Part shown: positions 25,959-34,028 of the stretch, in pieces | How the letters are laid out: each line of letters starts with the position of its first letter | Numbering within the stretch: position 1 is the stretch's first letter | DNA from: Alloalcanivorax dieselolei B5 | GTDB taxonomy: Bacteria > Pseudomonadota > Gammaproteobacteria > Pseudomonadales > Alcanivoracaceae | Direction of reading: 5' to 3' | Assembly (NCBI RefSeq): GCF_000300005.1 | Contig: NC_018691.1 | Span: 4,669,001-4,733,000, forward strand | Length of the DNA stretch: 64,000 nt | Position numbers and translations under genes: made by a program | Notes under the pieces: model-generated | Seen by the model: only the letters and a program-made list of their open reading frames with translations | Databases searched by the model: none | Told to the model about the DNA's origin: nothing

Positions 25959-25975
25959 CGTCGGAAACGACGATT
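25959..25975 (+). promoter_or_regulatory. Palindrome site S9, second porin promoter
   Basis: It reads CGTCG-GAAAC-GACGATT followed by GTTACC, like S8. Both arms TCGTC and GACGA are exact. It lies 259-275 bp upstream of the second porin start. Confidence 0.75.
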
Positions 25976-26082
25976 GTTACCGTTTCTCCATGAAGGGAAA
26001 GATAAGCTGACCGGGGCGTATTAATACGCTTATGCATAAATACACTTCGGCAATTAAGAGCCTTCCAAAATAAGGCAGGCTC

Positions 26083-26118
26083 ACTCGGGAGAAACTGCCT
26101 TCGGAAAGGCACGAGGGA
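26083..26118 (+). promoter_or_regulatory. Conserved porin leader element, copy 2
   Basis: It reads CTCGGGAGAAACTGCC then TTCGGAAAGGCACGAGGGA, aligning with 24012-24045 with few substitutions and one or two extra bases. It is retained although the surrounding intergenic DNA has diverged, which suggests function or recent duplication. Confidence 0.5.
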
Positions 26119-26233
26119 CATCGGGGATTGGCACACGGGTACAAATCAACACCGGGTGTGGTCGCCATGGCGCATCGGCGCCGTCCGAAGTTCCCAAATA
26201 CCAATAAACTTCGAACAATAAAGGGCAACAACA

Positions 26234-27619
26234 ATGGCATTTAAGTGGACCGATAAACAAAACACACCGCTGACCACCAGCACCCCTTCAAATCAACTCC
26301 GAAAAAGTATTAAAGCCGCCGCGATCGGCTCCGCCATCGGCCTCGGCACTCTGATGTCGTCCTCCGCCATGGCTCTGAAAACCGACTTCGGCATGGAATA
26401 CCGCGCCACCGCCTTCGGCGTGACCTCCGACGCTTTTGACACGGGCGCCGCTGGGACATCAGACACTGATACCGGCTTCGGCCATCTGATCCGGGTAAAA
26501 GGCAACTTCCTGGATGAGGACACCGGCATCTCTGTCTACACCAGTGTGGAGCTGGCCGGTGACCGCTGGGTGGGTGACAGCCATGGCGCCGCCTCTCCCG
26601 CCAACGATCAGGCTTTCAACACCGGCAGCCGCGGCGACAACGTGCGCCTGGACCTGGGCTACGTGCAGATTCCGGTAGGCCACACCATCTTCCGCGTGGG
26701 CCGGCAGGCCACCAGTTACAACAACTGCTTCCTGGTGTGTGACGACCGTCGTGACCGGGTGTTGATGATTCAGCCCCTGAGCAAGAAGACCACGCTGGTG
26801 GCTCTATACGATCGCCGCCAGGATTCCACACCTTTTGCCAACCAGGACAATGGTGATATGACCACGCTGGGCATCACCAGCAAAATCACTGACAACGTGA
26901 ATGCCGGCCTGGTCTACGTGCAATGGATGAACAACTACGACGGCAGCATCGCCTACCCCGGCGCTGCCACGCCCTACGTACTGTCCAATGTCACCCTGTT
27001 CTCGGGCTACGTCAGCGGCGGCCTCGGTGACGCCGCCAAAGCCACCCTCGGCTTCAACTACTTTTCCAATGGGAATGTGGAAGGTGCCGCCGACGACCAG
27101 TACTTTACCGATCACGCCCCCTCGGCCTACCTGCGCCTTGAAGGCGACGCCGGTGTCGTGGACTGGGGACTGCAGTACATCATGTCCAAGGACGGCGGTT
27201 TGATCTCCCCCGGCTTCGACACCTACTCCAGCCTGATCAACAACAATCCCGATTCCACCCAAAGCCCCACCAGCATGTATCGCATGGGTGGCACACTCGG
27301 GGTCAAAGGCTACGATGAGGAAGTGATCGCCGGTAAGCTGACATGGAACCTCACCGACAAGTTCGCCGTTACCGGCGCCGTGGGTCAGTTGTCCGTCGAC
27401 AACCCGACCATCAACGCCGATGACGACAGCATGTTCTACGATCTGCAGTTCAGCTATCAGGTCAACAAGACCCTGAAAACCTGGCTGTCCGTGGGCATGC
27501 TGGAGGAAAACAAAGCCGGCATGTTGTCCAGCAACGGCCTGGTCGGTCCTCTGCCCTCGGCGGCGTTCGCCGATGACGATGTGAAGGCCGCCAGCCTGAA
27601 TATGACCGTCAACTTCTAA
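26234..27619 (+). CDS. Predicted outer-membrane beta-barrel (porin-like), paralog 2
   Basis: This 461-residue protein is a close paralog of the 24117 gene. It shares the start MA(L/F)KWT, the signal region GSAIGLGTLMS, the barrel start LKTDFGMEYRATAF, the CFLVCDDRRDR loop and the terminal Phe. Differences cluster in loops (for example around the segments NRGY/HGAA and the region after NYDG), as expected when extracellular loops diverge to change specificity or escape phage. It has its own palindrome S9 and leader and is cut off from paralog 1 by a terminator, so expression may differ. Confidence 0.85.
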   Translation: MAFKWTDKQNTPLTTSTPSNQLRKSIKAAAIGSAIGLGTLMSSSAMALKTDFGMEYRATAFGVTSDAFDTGAAGTSDTDTGFGHLIRVKGNFLDEDTGISVYTSVELAGDRWVGDSHGAASPANDQAFNTGSRGDNVRLDLGYVQIPVGHTIFRVGRQATSYNNCFLVCDDRRDRVLMIQPLSKKTTLVALYDRRQDSTPFANQDNGDMTTLGITSKITDNVNAGLVYVQWMNNYDGSIAYPGAATPYVLSNVTLFSGYVSGGLGDAAKATLGFNYFSNGNVEGAADDQYFTDHAPSAYLRLEGDAGVVDWGLQYIMSKDGGLISPGFDTYSSLINNNPDSTQSPTSMYRMGGTLGVKGYDEEVIAGKLTWNLTDKFAVTGAVGQLSVDNPTINADDDSMFYDLQFSYQVNKTLKTWLSVGMLEENKAGMLSSNGLVGPLPSAAFADDDVKAASLNMTVNF

Positions 27620-27638
27620 GTTCCCAGTTCCGTGTGGT

Positions 27639-27665
27639 GAGGGCAGTCCAGGATGGACCGCCCTC
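27639..27665 (+). terminator. Hairpin after second porin, weak terminator
   Basis: GAGGGC-A-GTCC and GGAC-C-GCCCTC pair around an AGGAT loop with one A/C mismatch, 19 bp after the stop. No T run follows, so it may protect the 3' end or act only partly. Confidence 0.4.
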
Positions 27666-27906
27666 CGTGGAATCCACTTGGATTCACTGCACCATACCGC
27701 GCGGCATGAGGGTCCCTTCGCCCTGTTGTCCGCCTCTCGTCGCGTCACCTGCGGATCGTGCCATTTCCGCTGGTACGCGGCGCTTTTTCATGCGGGCCGG
27801 AGAGCCTGACACTGGACACTCCCCCTTCAGTTGCGCAAACTCCAAGGGACGTCCGGGCCGGCCTGCTCCGACCCGCCCCCTCAATGCGGTAGAAACGGAA
27901 ACATCC

Positions 27907-28767
27907 ATGAATAACAGCCCCCGTCGAGCCCTGCTTGGTCTCCTGGCGGCCGCCTTTGTCAGCGGTTGCGCCAGCCAGAACCTGGACACTGAAAACGCAC
28001 TGGAAATGGTCGACTCTCCGGCCGGGCTGAACACGCCCAAACCGGAATGGAAGACGCCGTTCTGGGAGCGTGGCGCCAGTGAACAAGGTGCCGTCACCGC
28101 ATTCCAACGTCGCGACGAACCCCTCAATAATGTCGGCGTACTGGTACAGGGGCAGCTCGGCAATGCCGATGCCTTCTGGAGCACGCTCACCGAAGGCGCT
28201 CCGGAACACGGTTTCGTGATTGTCCCCACCGGCACCCTGCGTGACGCCCTGAGCAATACCCGGGGTTGCGGCAACGCCCCGCTGCAAAGCGAGAGCTGCC
28301 TTGACGGCCTGACCACCTACCCGGGCGTTCGTCTGTTGGTGGAAGTGGTTCCCGCCGGCCAGAATCAATTACAGGTTTCCCTGCGCGATACCACCCGTGA
28401 AGGCGTCTCCACGGTGACCCTGGGCACGGACAGCAATGGCGGTGCCGACGCGCTGCTGGATGAGCTGGCCGCCCGCGCCGACAGCGCCCGCTGGTCGGTT
28501 CGCGCTTTCGACGGTGGTGATGGCCATATCTATATCCCCGTCGGCCGGCGCAACGGGCTGGCACTGGGCACCGAACTGGAAGTACGGCAGCCGGGACAGG
28601 CGATCCAGGCGCCGTCCGGTCAGGTGATCGGCTGGCGCCCCGGCGCCGTCGCCGGCAAGGTGAAGGTGACGCAGTGGGTTGGCGAGGGTCTGGCTGTGGT
28701 CGAGACCACCTCGGGCAGTGCTCCCAGCCCCAATGACTGGCTCACCCTGCCCCGTAAGAAAAACTGA
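27907..28767 (+). CDS. Predicted lipoprotein of unknown function
   Basis: The 286-residue product starts MNNSPRRALLGLLAAAF and has a lipobox VSGC with Cys21, so it should be lipid-anchored. The mature part has a segment starting VQGQLGNADAFWSTL, two cysteines near residues 119 and 127 (RGCGNAPLQSESC), and a C-terminal region with GDGHIYIPVGRRNGLALG. This last part resembles a small beta domain found in envelope proteins such as FlgT/LpoB-like folds, but I do not recognise the family. The ATG at 27907 is chosen because the signal peptide begins there. It is monocistronic and ends in a strong hairpin. Confidence 0.75.
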   Translation: MNNSPRRALLGLLAAAFVSGCASQNLDTENALEMVDSPAGLNTPKPEWKTPFWERGASEQGAVTAFQRRDEPLNNVGVLVQGQLGNADAFWSTLTEGAPEHGFVIVPTGTLRDALSNTRGCGNAPLQSESCLDGLTTYPGVRLLVEVVPAGQNQLQVSLRDTTREGVSTVTLGTDSNGGADALLDELAARADSARWSVRAFDGGDGHIYIPVGRRNGLALGTELEVRQPGQAIQAPSGQVIGWRPGAVAGKVKVTQWVGEGLAVVETTSGSAPSPNDWLTLPRKKN

Positions 28768-28781
28768 TCCGGACGGGAACC

Positions 28782-28818
28782 AGGATCGCGGCCTTCTTCA
28801 TAAGGGCCGCGATCCTCT
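28782..28818. terminator. Long hairpin between lipoprotein and beta-propeller gene
   Basis: A 12-bp perfect stem AGGATCGCGGCC / GGCCGCGATCCT has an 11-nt loop. The two flanking genes converge, so it may end both transcripts. The pyrimidine tail is CTCTCCC. Confidence 0.7.
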
Positions 28819-28833
28819 CTCCCATTCCGTGCC

Positions 28834-30474
28834 TCAGCGCCGCTTCATTCGATACAGGCCGCCCTTGCGGTCAGCACTGAAGTAGAGATCGCCGTTGGCG
28901 GCTTCCACCACATCATTGAACACGCCGGTGGGCGGCAAGCCCTGAAGCTGGGGCAGCCCCACCGGCAGTTCCTCCGCCAGCACGCGCTGATCGCCCCGGA
29001 TCGGGTCCACTTCCAGCAGACGGCGCTTGCCCACTTCCATCACCAACAGCTTGCCTTCCCGGGTCAGATCGATGCCTTCCGGCAAGACCAGGTCGTCGCG
29101 GATCAGACGGCGGGACCAGTCCTCGGTATCAAACGCCCACAGATTGCCGCCGGCATCGGCGACATACAGCGTCGAGCCCTCCTTACTCAGGGACAAGCCG
29201 GCCGGCCCTTCCAGGTCCTCCACCACCACATCCCGTTTTTTGCCTTCCTTGCCTGACACCCGCACCAGATTGCCGTTGGCCAGTTCCGCCACCAGCAGGC
29301 TGCCATCGTTAAGGCGGACCACATCGTGGGGCGCCTTGAACTCATGCAGGGAGCGTTTCAATTCACCACTGTGCCGGTCGAACTCCTGCACCACGCCAGC
29401 GGCCCAGCTGGCGGTGACTACGGTGTCCTGATCCGCCCAGATGTTCATCGGGTATTCCAGGTCCGAGCCCCATACCCGCGCCAGCTCATGCACCTTGCCT
29501 TCGCCCACCGCATAGCGGCGCAAAGCGAACACATCGGCGATGTAGATGTCATCGCCGACCACCGAAAGCCCCGCCGGCGCGGCCAGATCCGAACGCACCA
29601 GGGTGCGGACCTTGCCGTTTTCCGGGTCCACTTCCTGGATCGAGTTATCCGCCATGTTGGAGACATAGATACGCTTGCGCTTGTGGTCCACGGCCAGGTT
29701 ATCCAGGGCCGGTTTCAGAGTCGCCAACGTGGTTTTGGCACCACTGTCCACATCCACGCGCACCAGCTCACCAGTTTTGGTATCCACCACGTAGAGCCGC
29801 CCTTCGGCATCGAAATTCACCGCCGCCGGGATCTGAAAACCCCGCGCCACGGTTTCCATCTCGCCGCTGTCCACGTCCACGCGGACCACTTTGCCCTTGA
29901 ACCACAACGGCCCGTACAACTTGCCGTCGGCGCCGAATTCAAAACCATTGAGGCCGCCCATGTCTTCCTTGATCTTACGCACCGGCGCTTCACCCTGGCG
30001 GTCGATTTCGTAGAGCGCATCCCCCATGAACACCTGGGTGGCGAATAACCGGCCTTCCTTGTTATAGGCCAGGGAGTTGATGCCCGGCAGGCCAAGGGCG
30101 GCGTCACGCACTTCGCCATCGGCATCGCGAATGCGCAGGATACCGCTGAGATAAGAGGTCCATGCCATTTCGCCGTCGGGCCCGAAGGCGACATCGTCGG
30201 CCATGCCCTCATCCGGCCCTTCAAACACCGTCACCTTGCCACTGTTGATGTCCACGCGATTAAGCGATTGCCCCACCACGCTGCCAGCGTACAAACGTCC
30301 TTCAGCGTCCACACCCAGTCCGTGCACACCCAGATATGGCAGGGGGCCGACCACGGCCCTGGGCACGTCGTAGCGCGCCTCCTGGGCCTGAACGGCACTC
30401 CCGAATGACAGACACAACACCAGCGTCATCCAGCGCCATTGAGTGCGGGGTCGACAATACATACAACTCTCCAT
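28834..30474 (-). CDS. Secreted SMP-30/NHL-type beta-propeller protein
   Basis: The 546-residue protein has an N-terminal signal (WMTLVLCLSFGSAVQAQ), then repeated blades with the pattern hGVDAEGRLYA.., NGFEFGADGKLYG.., VNFDAEGRLYVVD.., LAVDHKRKRIYVS and GIDLTREGKLLVM. Length and repeats fit two SMP-30/NHL-like propellers in tandem, acting in the periplasm. Such proteins include lactonases and binding scaffolds; no catalytic set could be assigned confidently. No neighbours point to a pathway. Confidence 0.8.
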   Translation of the reverse strand: MESCMYCRPRTQWRWMTLVLCLSFGSAVQAQEARYDVPRAVVGPLPYLGVHGLGVDAEGRLYAGSVVGQSLNRVDINSGKVTVFEGPDEGMADDVAFGPDGEMAWTSYLSGILRIRDADGEVRDAALGLPGINSLAYNKEGRLFATQVFMGDALYEIDRQGEAPVRKIKEDMGGLNGFEFGADGKLYGPLWFKGKVVRVDVDSGEMETVARGFQIPAAVNFDAEGRLYVVDTKTGELVRVDVDSGAKTTLATLKPALDNLAVDHKRKRIYVSNMADNSIQEVDPENGKVRTLVRSDLAAPAGLSVVGDDIYIADVFALRRYAVGEGKVHELARVWGSDLEYPMNIWADQDTVVTASWAAGVVQEFDRHSGELKRSLHEFKAPHDVVRLNDGSLLVAELANGNLVRVSGKEGKKRDVVVEDLEGPAGLSLSKEGSTLYVADAGGNLWAFDTEDWSRRLIRDDLVLPEGIDLTREGKLLVMEVGKRRLLEVDPIRGDQRVLAEELPVGLPQLQGLPPTGVFNDVVEAANGDLYFSADRKGGLYRMKRR

Positions 30475-30532
30475 TCCGTGTCCTGGTCATACCGGCACTT
30501 CGCCGGACAAAGTCGCAGATTAGCAGGCCGGG

Positions 30533-31216
30533 CTATTTCAGGCGATCCAGCCAACGCTGGCCGCGATTGGAGGCCAGCCCATCGGCCCAGCGGGTGGTTT
30601 CCGGCAGACGGTAGCGGGTGACACAGGCCATCACCCACTCCAGCGCCGTGGCCAGGGAAAGACGATGGCCCGGCGAGATGAACAACGGCTTGACCCCTTG
30701 CCGGGTTCGCAGCACCGCGCCGATCACCTCATTGCCATCACGCAGCGGCACCCAGGCACCGCGCCGGTCCGACACCGGGTCATGGGTGCCGAGCAGACGG
30801 CTTTTCGCCACGCCGATACTGGGCAGGCCGGTCAATACACCAAGGTGGGACGCCACCCCCAGGCGACGAGGGTGGGCGATGCCCTGCCCATCACACAGCA
30901 GCAGATCCGGCGTGACTTTCAGCGACGCCAGGGCCCGCATGACCACGGGACATTCGCGGAAGGACAACAAACCGGGCACATAGGGGAAAGAAACCGGCAA
31001 ACGGGCCAGAGCGTGGTCCACCGGTTCCAGGGTGGCGGCATCCAGCACCACCACCGCGGCGCGGGCAGTGTGTTTGTCCTCGAAGCCCACATCCACTCCG
31101 GCGACAGTGCGCACCACGGGAAGCTGATCCTCGGTGATCACGGCGGTGGCGGTTTTCCGCTGCAAGGCGACGGCATCCCGGGGCGTCAAACCCGCCCACT
31201 CCTGTTCCAGACTCAT
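30533..31216 (-). CDS. nfi: Endonuclease V
   Basis: The 227-residue protein is endonuclease V, which nicks DNA one base 3' of deoxyinosine made by adenine deamination. Catalytic acids are visible as Asp in AGVDVGFED, Glu in FRECPV and Asp in LLCDGQGIAHPRR. The ATG at 31216 has GAGGA about 10 nt upstream; an in-frame ATG at 31240 would add 8 residues. It is a housekeeping DNA-repair gene without functional link to its neighbours. Confidence 0.93.
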   Translation of the reverse strand: MSLEQEWAGLTPRDAVALQRKTATAVITEDQLPVVRTVAGVDVGFEDKHTARAAVVVLDAATLEPVDHALARLPVSFPYVPGLLSFRECPVVMRALASLKVTPDLLLCDGQGIAHPRRLGVASHLGVLTGLPSIGVAKSRLLGTHDPVSDRRGAWVPLRDGNEVIGAVLRTRQGVKPLFISPGHRLSLATALEWVMACVTRYRLPETTRWADGLASNRGQRWLDRLK

Positions 31217-31295
31217 CCGCGTTCGATCCTCGCTCGCCATCGACAGAGGAGGCAGGATGCGCCAGTCCCGGCGATGATGCCAGAGTCGGTTAGTA

Positions 31296-32852
31296 TCAGG
31301 AGCTGGCCAGACCGGCCTCACCGGCTGGAGCCGGCGGAGCGGGCACCCACAGCGGATGCGGTCCGGCCCGTCGCAAACGCCGCACCCGCAGCCACTCCAC
31401 CGCCGCCAGGCTGGCCGCCACCGCCCACAAGGCGGTGTTGACCAGATAGATGTGTGGCTCGCCCCAGGAAGCGAACCCTTCCAAGCCGCCCTGCACCAAA
31501 GGAACCAGCAGGTACAGCGCGATACAGCCACGCAGCCCCCACCGGCACATGGCCAGTGGCGCTGCCCGCAGGGCGAGCAGCAGGGTCAGCACCAGCACTG
31601 CCAGGAAAGAACCCTTTTCCGACCAGGCCACGGCACCGGCCCATGGTGAATGGCTGACCACCTTGTTGGCGATACAACTCACCGCGAGCCCCGCCATCAC
31701 GCCAAAAGTCACCCCCAGCGTCACCCGCAGCATAATGATGGCGGACCGGCTCGGCCCCTGGCGGTCGGTACGCCGCTCCGCCCACATCACATTGCCGGAA
31801 AAGAACAGCAGACATCCCAACAGCCCGAGAACAAAGTACAGGCTGCGTACCAGCAATCCGCCATAGTCGCCGAAGTGCAGGGAGTAGACCGGCGACAAAG
31901 CGGCATGGTTGAACGGCCGGTTGCCGGGGCTGGTGACGGTCAGGGTACGGGCGTCATCACCGGCCAGCACCACGTGGGCGTGATGGGCGATCCAGCCAGG
32001 CACGGACCCGGCCACATCCACCACCGCATTGCGGTCCCCATATTGCTGGAGCTCGATCCAATCCACCCGCAAATCCGGCAGCTCGGCGCGGGCGGCGGCC
32101 ACGTAAGCCTCCACGCCGGCCATTTCCGCCGCTTCACCACTGGCCTGCGGTGTTGGCCAGGCCTCGGTGGCGTCGGTGATGGCCTGCTGCAATTGCGGCC
32201 CGAATACCAGGGTGCCCGCCACCAACGCCAGCAATGCGAAACAGCCCATGGCGGCGCCGGTAATGGCGAAGATGGCGTGGAAGGGGAAGCTGATGACACC
32301 GACCAGATTGTGCAGGTTCTTCCAGTAACGCCGCAGGTTGCCCTGATGGCGCAGAGCGAAGAATTCCTTCTTCAGTTTGGGCCAATGGATAACCAGCCCG
32401 CCAATCAGGGCGGCGCCGTACAGCACCGAGATAATGCCCATCAGATAAAGGCCGACCACCGGCAGCGCCAGCTTGTAATGCAGCTCATTGATGAACTCGG
32501 CCAGTTCCGAGCGCGGCTTTTTGACCCGTTCGCCGGCGGCGCTGAAATCACTGGCATGGTCGAATTGCCATTCCTGATTGGCGTCCTGCCACAGGGCCAC
32601 GGGATCGTCCCCCGGCACCAGATACATCAGTTTGGCCGCCTCCGGCGTGACCGCCAGCACCTGGTCCAGCAGTGCCTGGAGGTCGCCCTCACCGCCGGCG
32701 CTTTCGGCGATATAAGGCTCCTGCCAATGATGCAGCTCCTCATGAAACATGTTCAGGGCACCGGCGAAGAACGCCACGAACAGCGCCAGCCCGGCCAGCA
32801 TGCCCAGCCAGCCGTGCAGATCAATGTGCTTGCGCAGGGTATCCGCTTTCAT
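31296..32852 (-). CDS. PepSY-associated transmembrane protein (putative ferric-siderophore reductase)
   Basis: The 518-residue inner-membrane protein has a first helix LHGWLGMLAGLALFVAFFAGAL, a periplasmic PepSY-like part, and further helices NLVGVISFPFHAIFAITGA, LYFVLGLLGCLLFFSGNVMW and several at the C-terminus. This matches the PepSY_TM/FoxB-PiuB family, linked to reduction of ferric siderophores in the periplasm. The start at 32852 overlaps the upstream gene by 4 bp (ATGA), implying translational coupling. It is the last gene of a three-gene operon preceded by a Fur-box match, in line with iron-limited expression. Confidence 0.87.
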   Translation of the reverse strand: MKADTLRKHIDLHGWLGMLAGLALFVAFFAGALNMFHEELHHWQEPYIAESAGGEGDLQALLDQVLAVTPEAAKLMYLVPGDDPVALWQDANQEWQFDHASDFSAAGERVKKPRSELAEFINELHYKLALPVVGLYLMGIISVLYGAALIGGLVIHWPKLKKEFFALRHQGNLRRYWKNLHNLVGVISFPFHAIFAITGAAMGCFALLALVAGTLVFGPQLQQAITDATEAWPTPQASGEAAEMAGVEAYVAAARAELPDLRVDWIELQQYGDRNAVVDVAGSVPGWIAHHAHVVLAGDDARTLTVTSPGNRPFNHAALSPVYSLHFGDYGGLLVRSLYFVLGLLGCLLFFSGNVMWAERRTDRQGPSRSAIIMLRVTLGVTFGVMAGLAVSCIANKVVSHSPWAGAVAWSEKGSFLAVLVLTLLLALRAAPLAMCRWGLRGCIALYLLVPLVQGGLEGFASWGEPHIYLVNTALWAVAASLAAVEWLRVRRLRRAGPHPLWVPAPPAPAGEAGLASS

Positions 32853-33106
32853 GCCGCCGCCCCATAAAGTCCGGTGGTTTGCAGCACTATCCAGGCGGCA
32901 CCGTTGGCGGCCACCAGCCAGACCGCGGTGCGCCAGTGGCTGGCAGGCAGCGCGGCCAGCGTGATCAGCGCCGACCACAAGACCACGGACAACAGCAAAT
33001 ACAGCACCAGCCATTGCCGCCAGTCCACCGGCAGTATCGCCGCCAACAGGCCGCACAGCATCAAAGCCAGTGGCAGTCCCAGCACGGTTCCGAGCAGCGC
33101 TCTCAT
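32849..33106 (-). CDS. Small membrane protein, DUF3649-like iron-uptake accessory
   Basis: An 85-residue protein with two or three hydrophobic helices (TVLGLPLALMLCGLLAAIL, LVLYLLLSVVLWSALITLAA). In many proteobacteria a DUF3649 protein, a PepSY_TM protein and a DUF3325 protein form a trio near siderophore receptors, and size, topology and order fit that trio. It overlaps both neighbours by 4 bp. The family label is from context more than motif. Confidence 0.65.
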   Translation of the reverse strand: MRALLGTVLGLPLALMLCGLLAAILPVDWRQWLVLYLLLSVVLWSALITLAALPASHWRTAVWLVAANGAAWIVLQTTGLYGAAA

Positions 33107-33381
33107 GAACGGGGCCGTCCCTGGGCCCGGTAACCGTCCACCAGATGGCCCACCAGCATCGGCAACACCATGCTCCCCAGGGCAAACACCCATAAACCGG
33201 TAAACAGCCCCACACCAACCCCCCAATGCGCGGCCCAGCCCGCCAGCCCGCCCAGGATCATCAGCAGCCCGCCGAGGCGGGCCGCCGGTGGCAACGGTAA
33301 CGCCAGCAGCCGCTGCTGCCGATCGGAGAAATAAAGCAAGGCGGCGCCCAGCAAGGTCACCGCCACCAGAAGTAGCGTCAT
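33103..33381 (-). CDS. Small membrane protein, DUF3325-like iron-uptake accessory
   Basis: A 92-residue protein with three hydrophobic segments (TLLLVAVTLLGAALLYFS, LGGLLMILGGLAGWAA, LFTGLWVFALGSMVLP). It is the first gene of the iron-type trio. No purine-rich ribosome-binding site lies before the ATG at 33381, which is unusual. A Fur-box match sits 22-36 bp upstream of the start, so the promoter must be very close and the leader short. Confidence 0.65.
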   Translation of the reverse strand: MTLLLVAVTLLGAALLYFSDRQQRLLALPLPPAARLGGLLMILGGLAGWAAHWGVGVGLFTGLWVFALGSMVLPMLVGHLVDGYRAQGRPRS

Positions 33382-33402
33382 GAGGAGTGAGATAACAAAT
33401 TA

Positions 33403-33417
33403 TGATAACGATTCGCA
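33403..33417. promoter_or_regulatory. Fur-box-like operator
   Basis: On the minus strand it reads TGCGAATCGTTATCA, agreeing at 11 of the 14 defined positions with the 7-1-7 Fur consensus TGATAAT-N-ATTATCA. It is 22-36 bp upstream of the first gene of the PepSY operon. Fe-Fur repression under iron-replete conditions would be expected. Confidence 0.75.
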
Positions 33418-33479
33418 TTTATAACCCCGCTGGCGGGACAGGGTCAAGGCGGGCGCACCGGAAACGGGCCGGACTCAGG

Positions 33480-34028
33480 TTACCCGGACAGGGAACGCAT
33501 AATACGCTGGGCCGTGCTGATGGCTTCCGGGTCGAGACGGTCCCAATCCACCGAGTCCCGATCGGGCACCCACACGTCGGTGAACGCGGCGGCATCCGCC
33601 ACCGCCATCTCCGGCGACAGCAGCGGCACCCGCAACCATTGTCCGCGTAAGCCGCCGGCTTGAGACACTTCCCGGAGCCATTCAACGGGCCGGCGATGCA
33701 GGCGCACGGATGAAAACACACAACCGTCGGTCTCTTCGGAGACCGCGCAGTCAAGCCGCGCATCCCGTTCATGGCTGACCTGATGCCGCCATAATGCCGA
33801 GCCGCCGATGATCACCAGGGAGGGAAATGCCAAGCGCAAGGCAGTGGCCAGATGCTCATCGGCCAGAACCTCGCCGACCGCGCAACGGACAAACACCGGC
33901 CTCGGCGGCGCCACCTGCCGCACCCGGCCGCTCTCCAGCCAGCGCAGCACCAGCGCCATCGCCTCTGCGTCGCTGCTGCCGCTTTGCTTGATGTCGGCCA
34001 GAGTGAACACCGGACCCGTTTCGATCAT
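33480..34028 (-). CDS. Conserved-looking hypothetical protein, possible winged-helix/AbiEi-like
   Basis: A 182-residue soluble protein. The N-terminal part (FTLADIKQSGSSDAEAMALVLRWLESGRVRQV) looks like a winged-helix unit, and is followed by RLAFPSLVIIGGSALWRHQ. This order is reminiscent of AbiEi-type antitoxin/regulator proteins, but no nucleotidyltransferase partner of AbiEii type is next to it, so this is a weak guess. It overlaps the gene upstream by 4 bp, so the two are co-translated. Confidence 0.6.
   Translation of the reverse strand: MIETGPVFTLADIKQSGSSDAEAMALVLRWLESGRVRQVAPPRPVFVRCAVGEVLADEHLATALRLAFPSLVIIGGSALWRHQVSHERDARLDCAVSEETDGCVFSSVRLHRRPVEWLREVSQAGGLRGQWLRVPLLSPEMAVADAAAFTDVWVPDRDSVDWDRLDPEAISTAQRIMRSLSG

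Larger units (their letters stand above)
25556..26233. promoter_or_regulatory. AT-rich intergenic region before second porin
   Basis: No credible gene. The part around 25790-25950 is clearly more AT-rich than the surroundings. Palindrome S9 follows, then the leader element copy 2 and the shared 14-bp block CAATAAACTTCGAA (26202-26215) just before the start. It looks like an expanded promoter/leader region. Confidence 0.5.
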
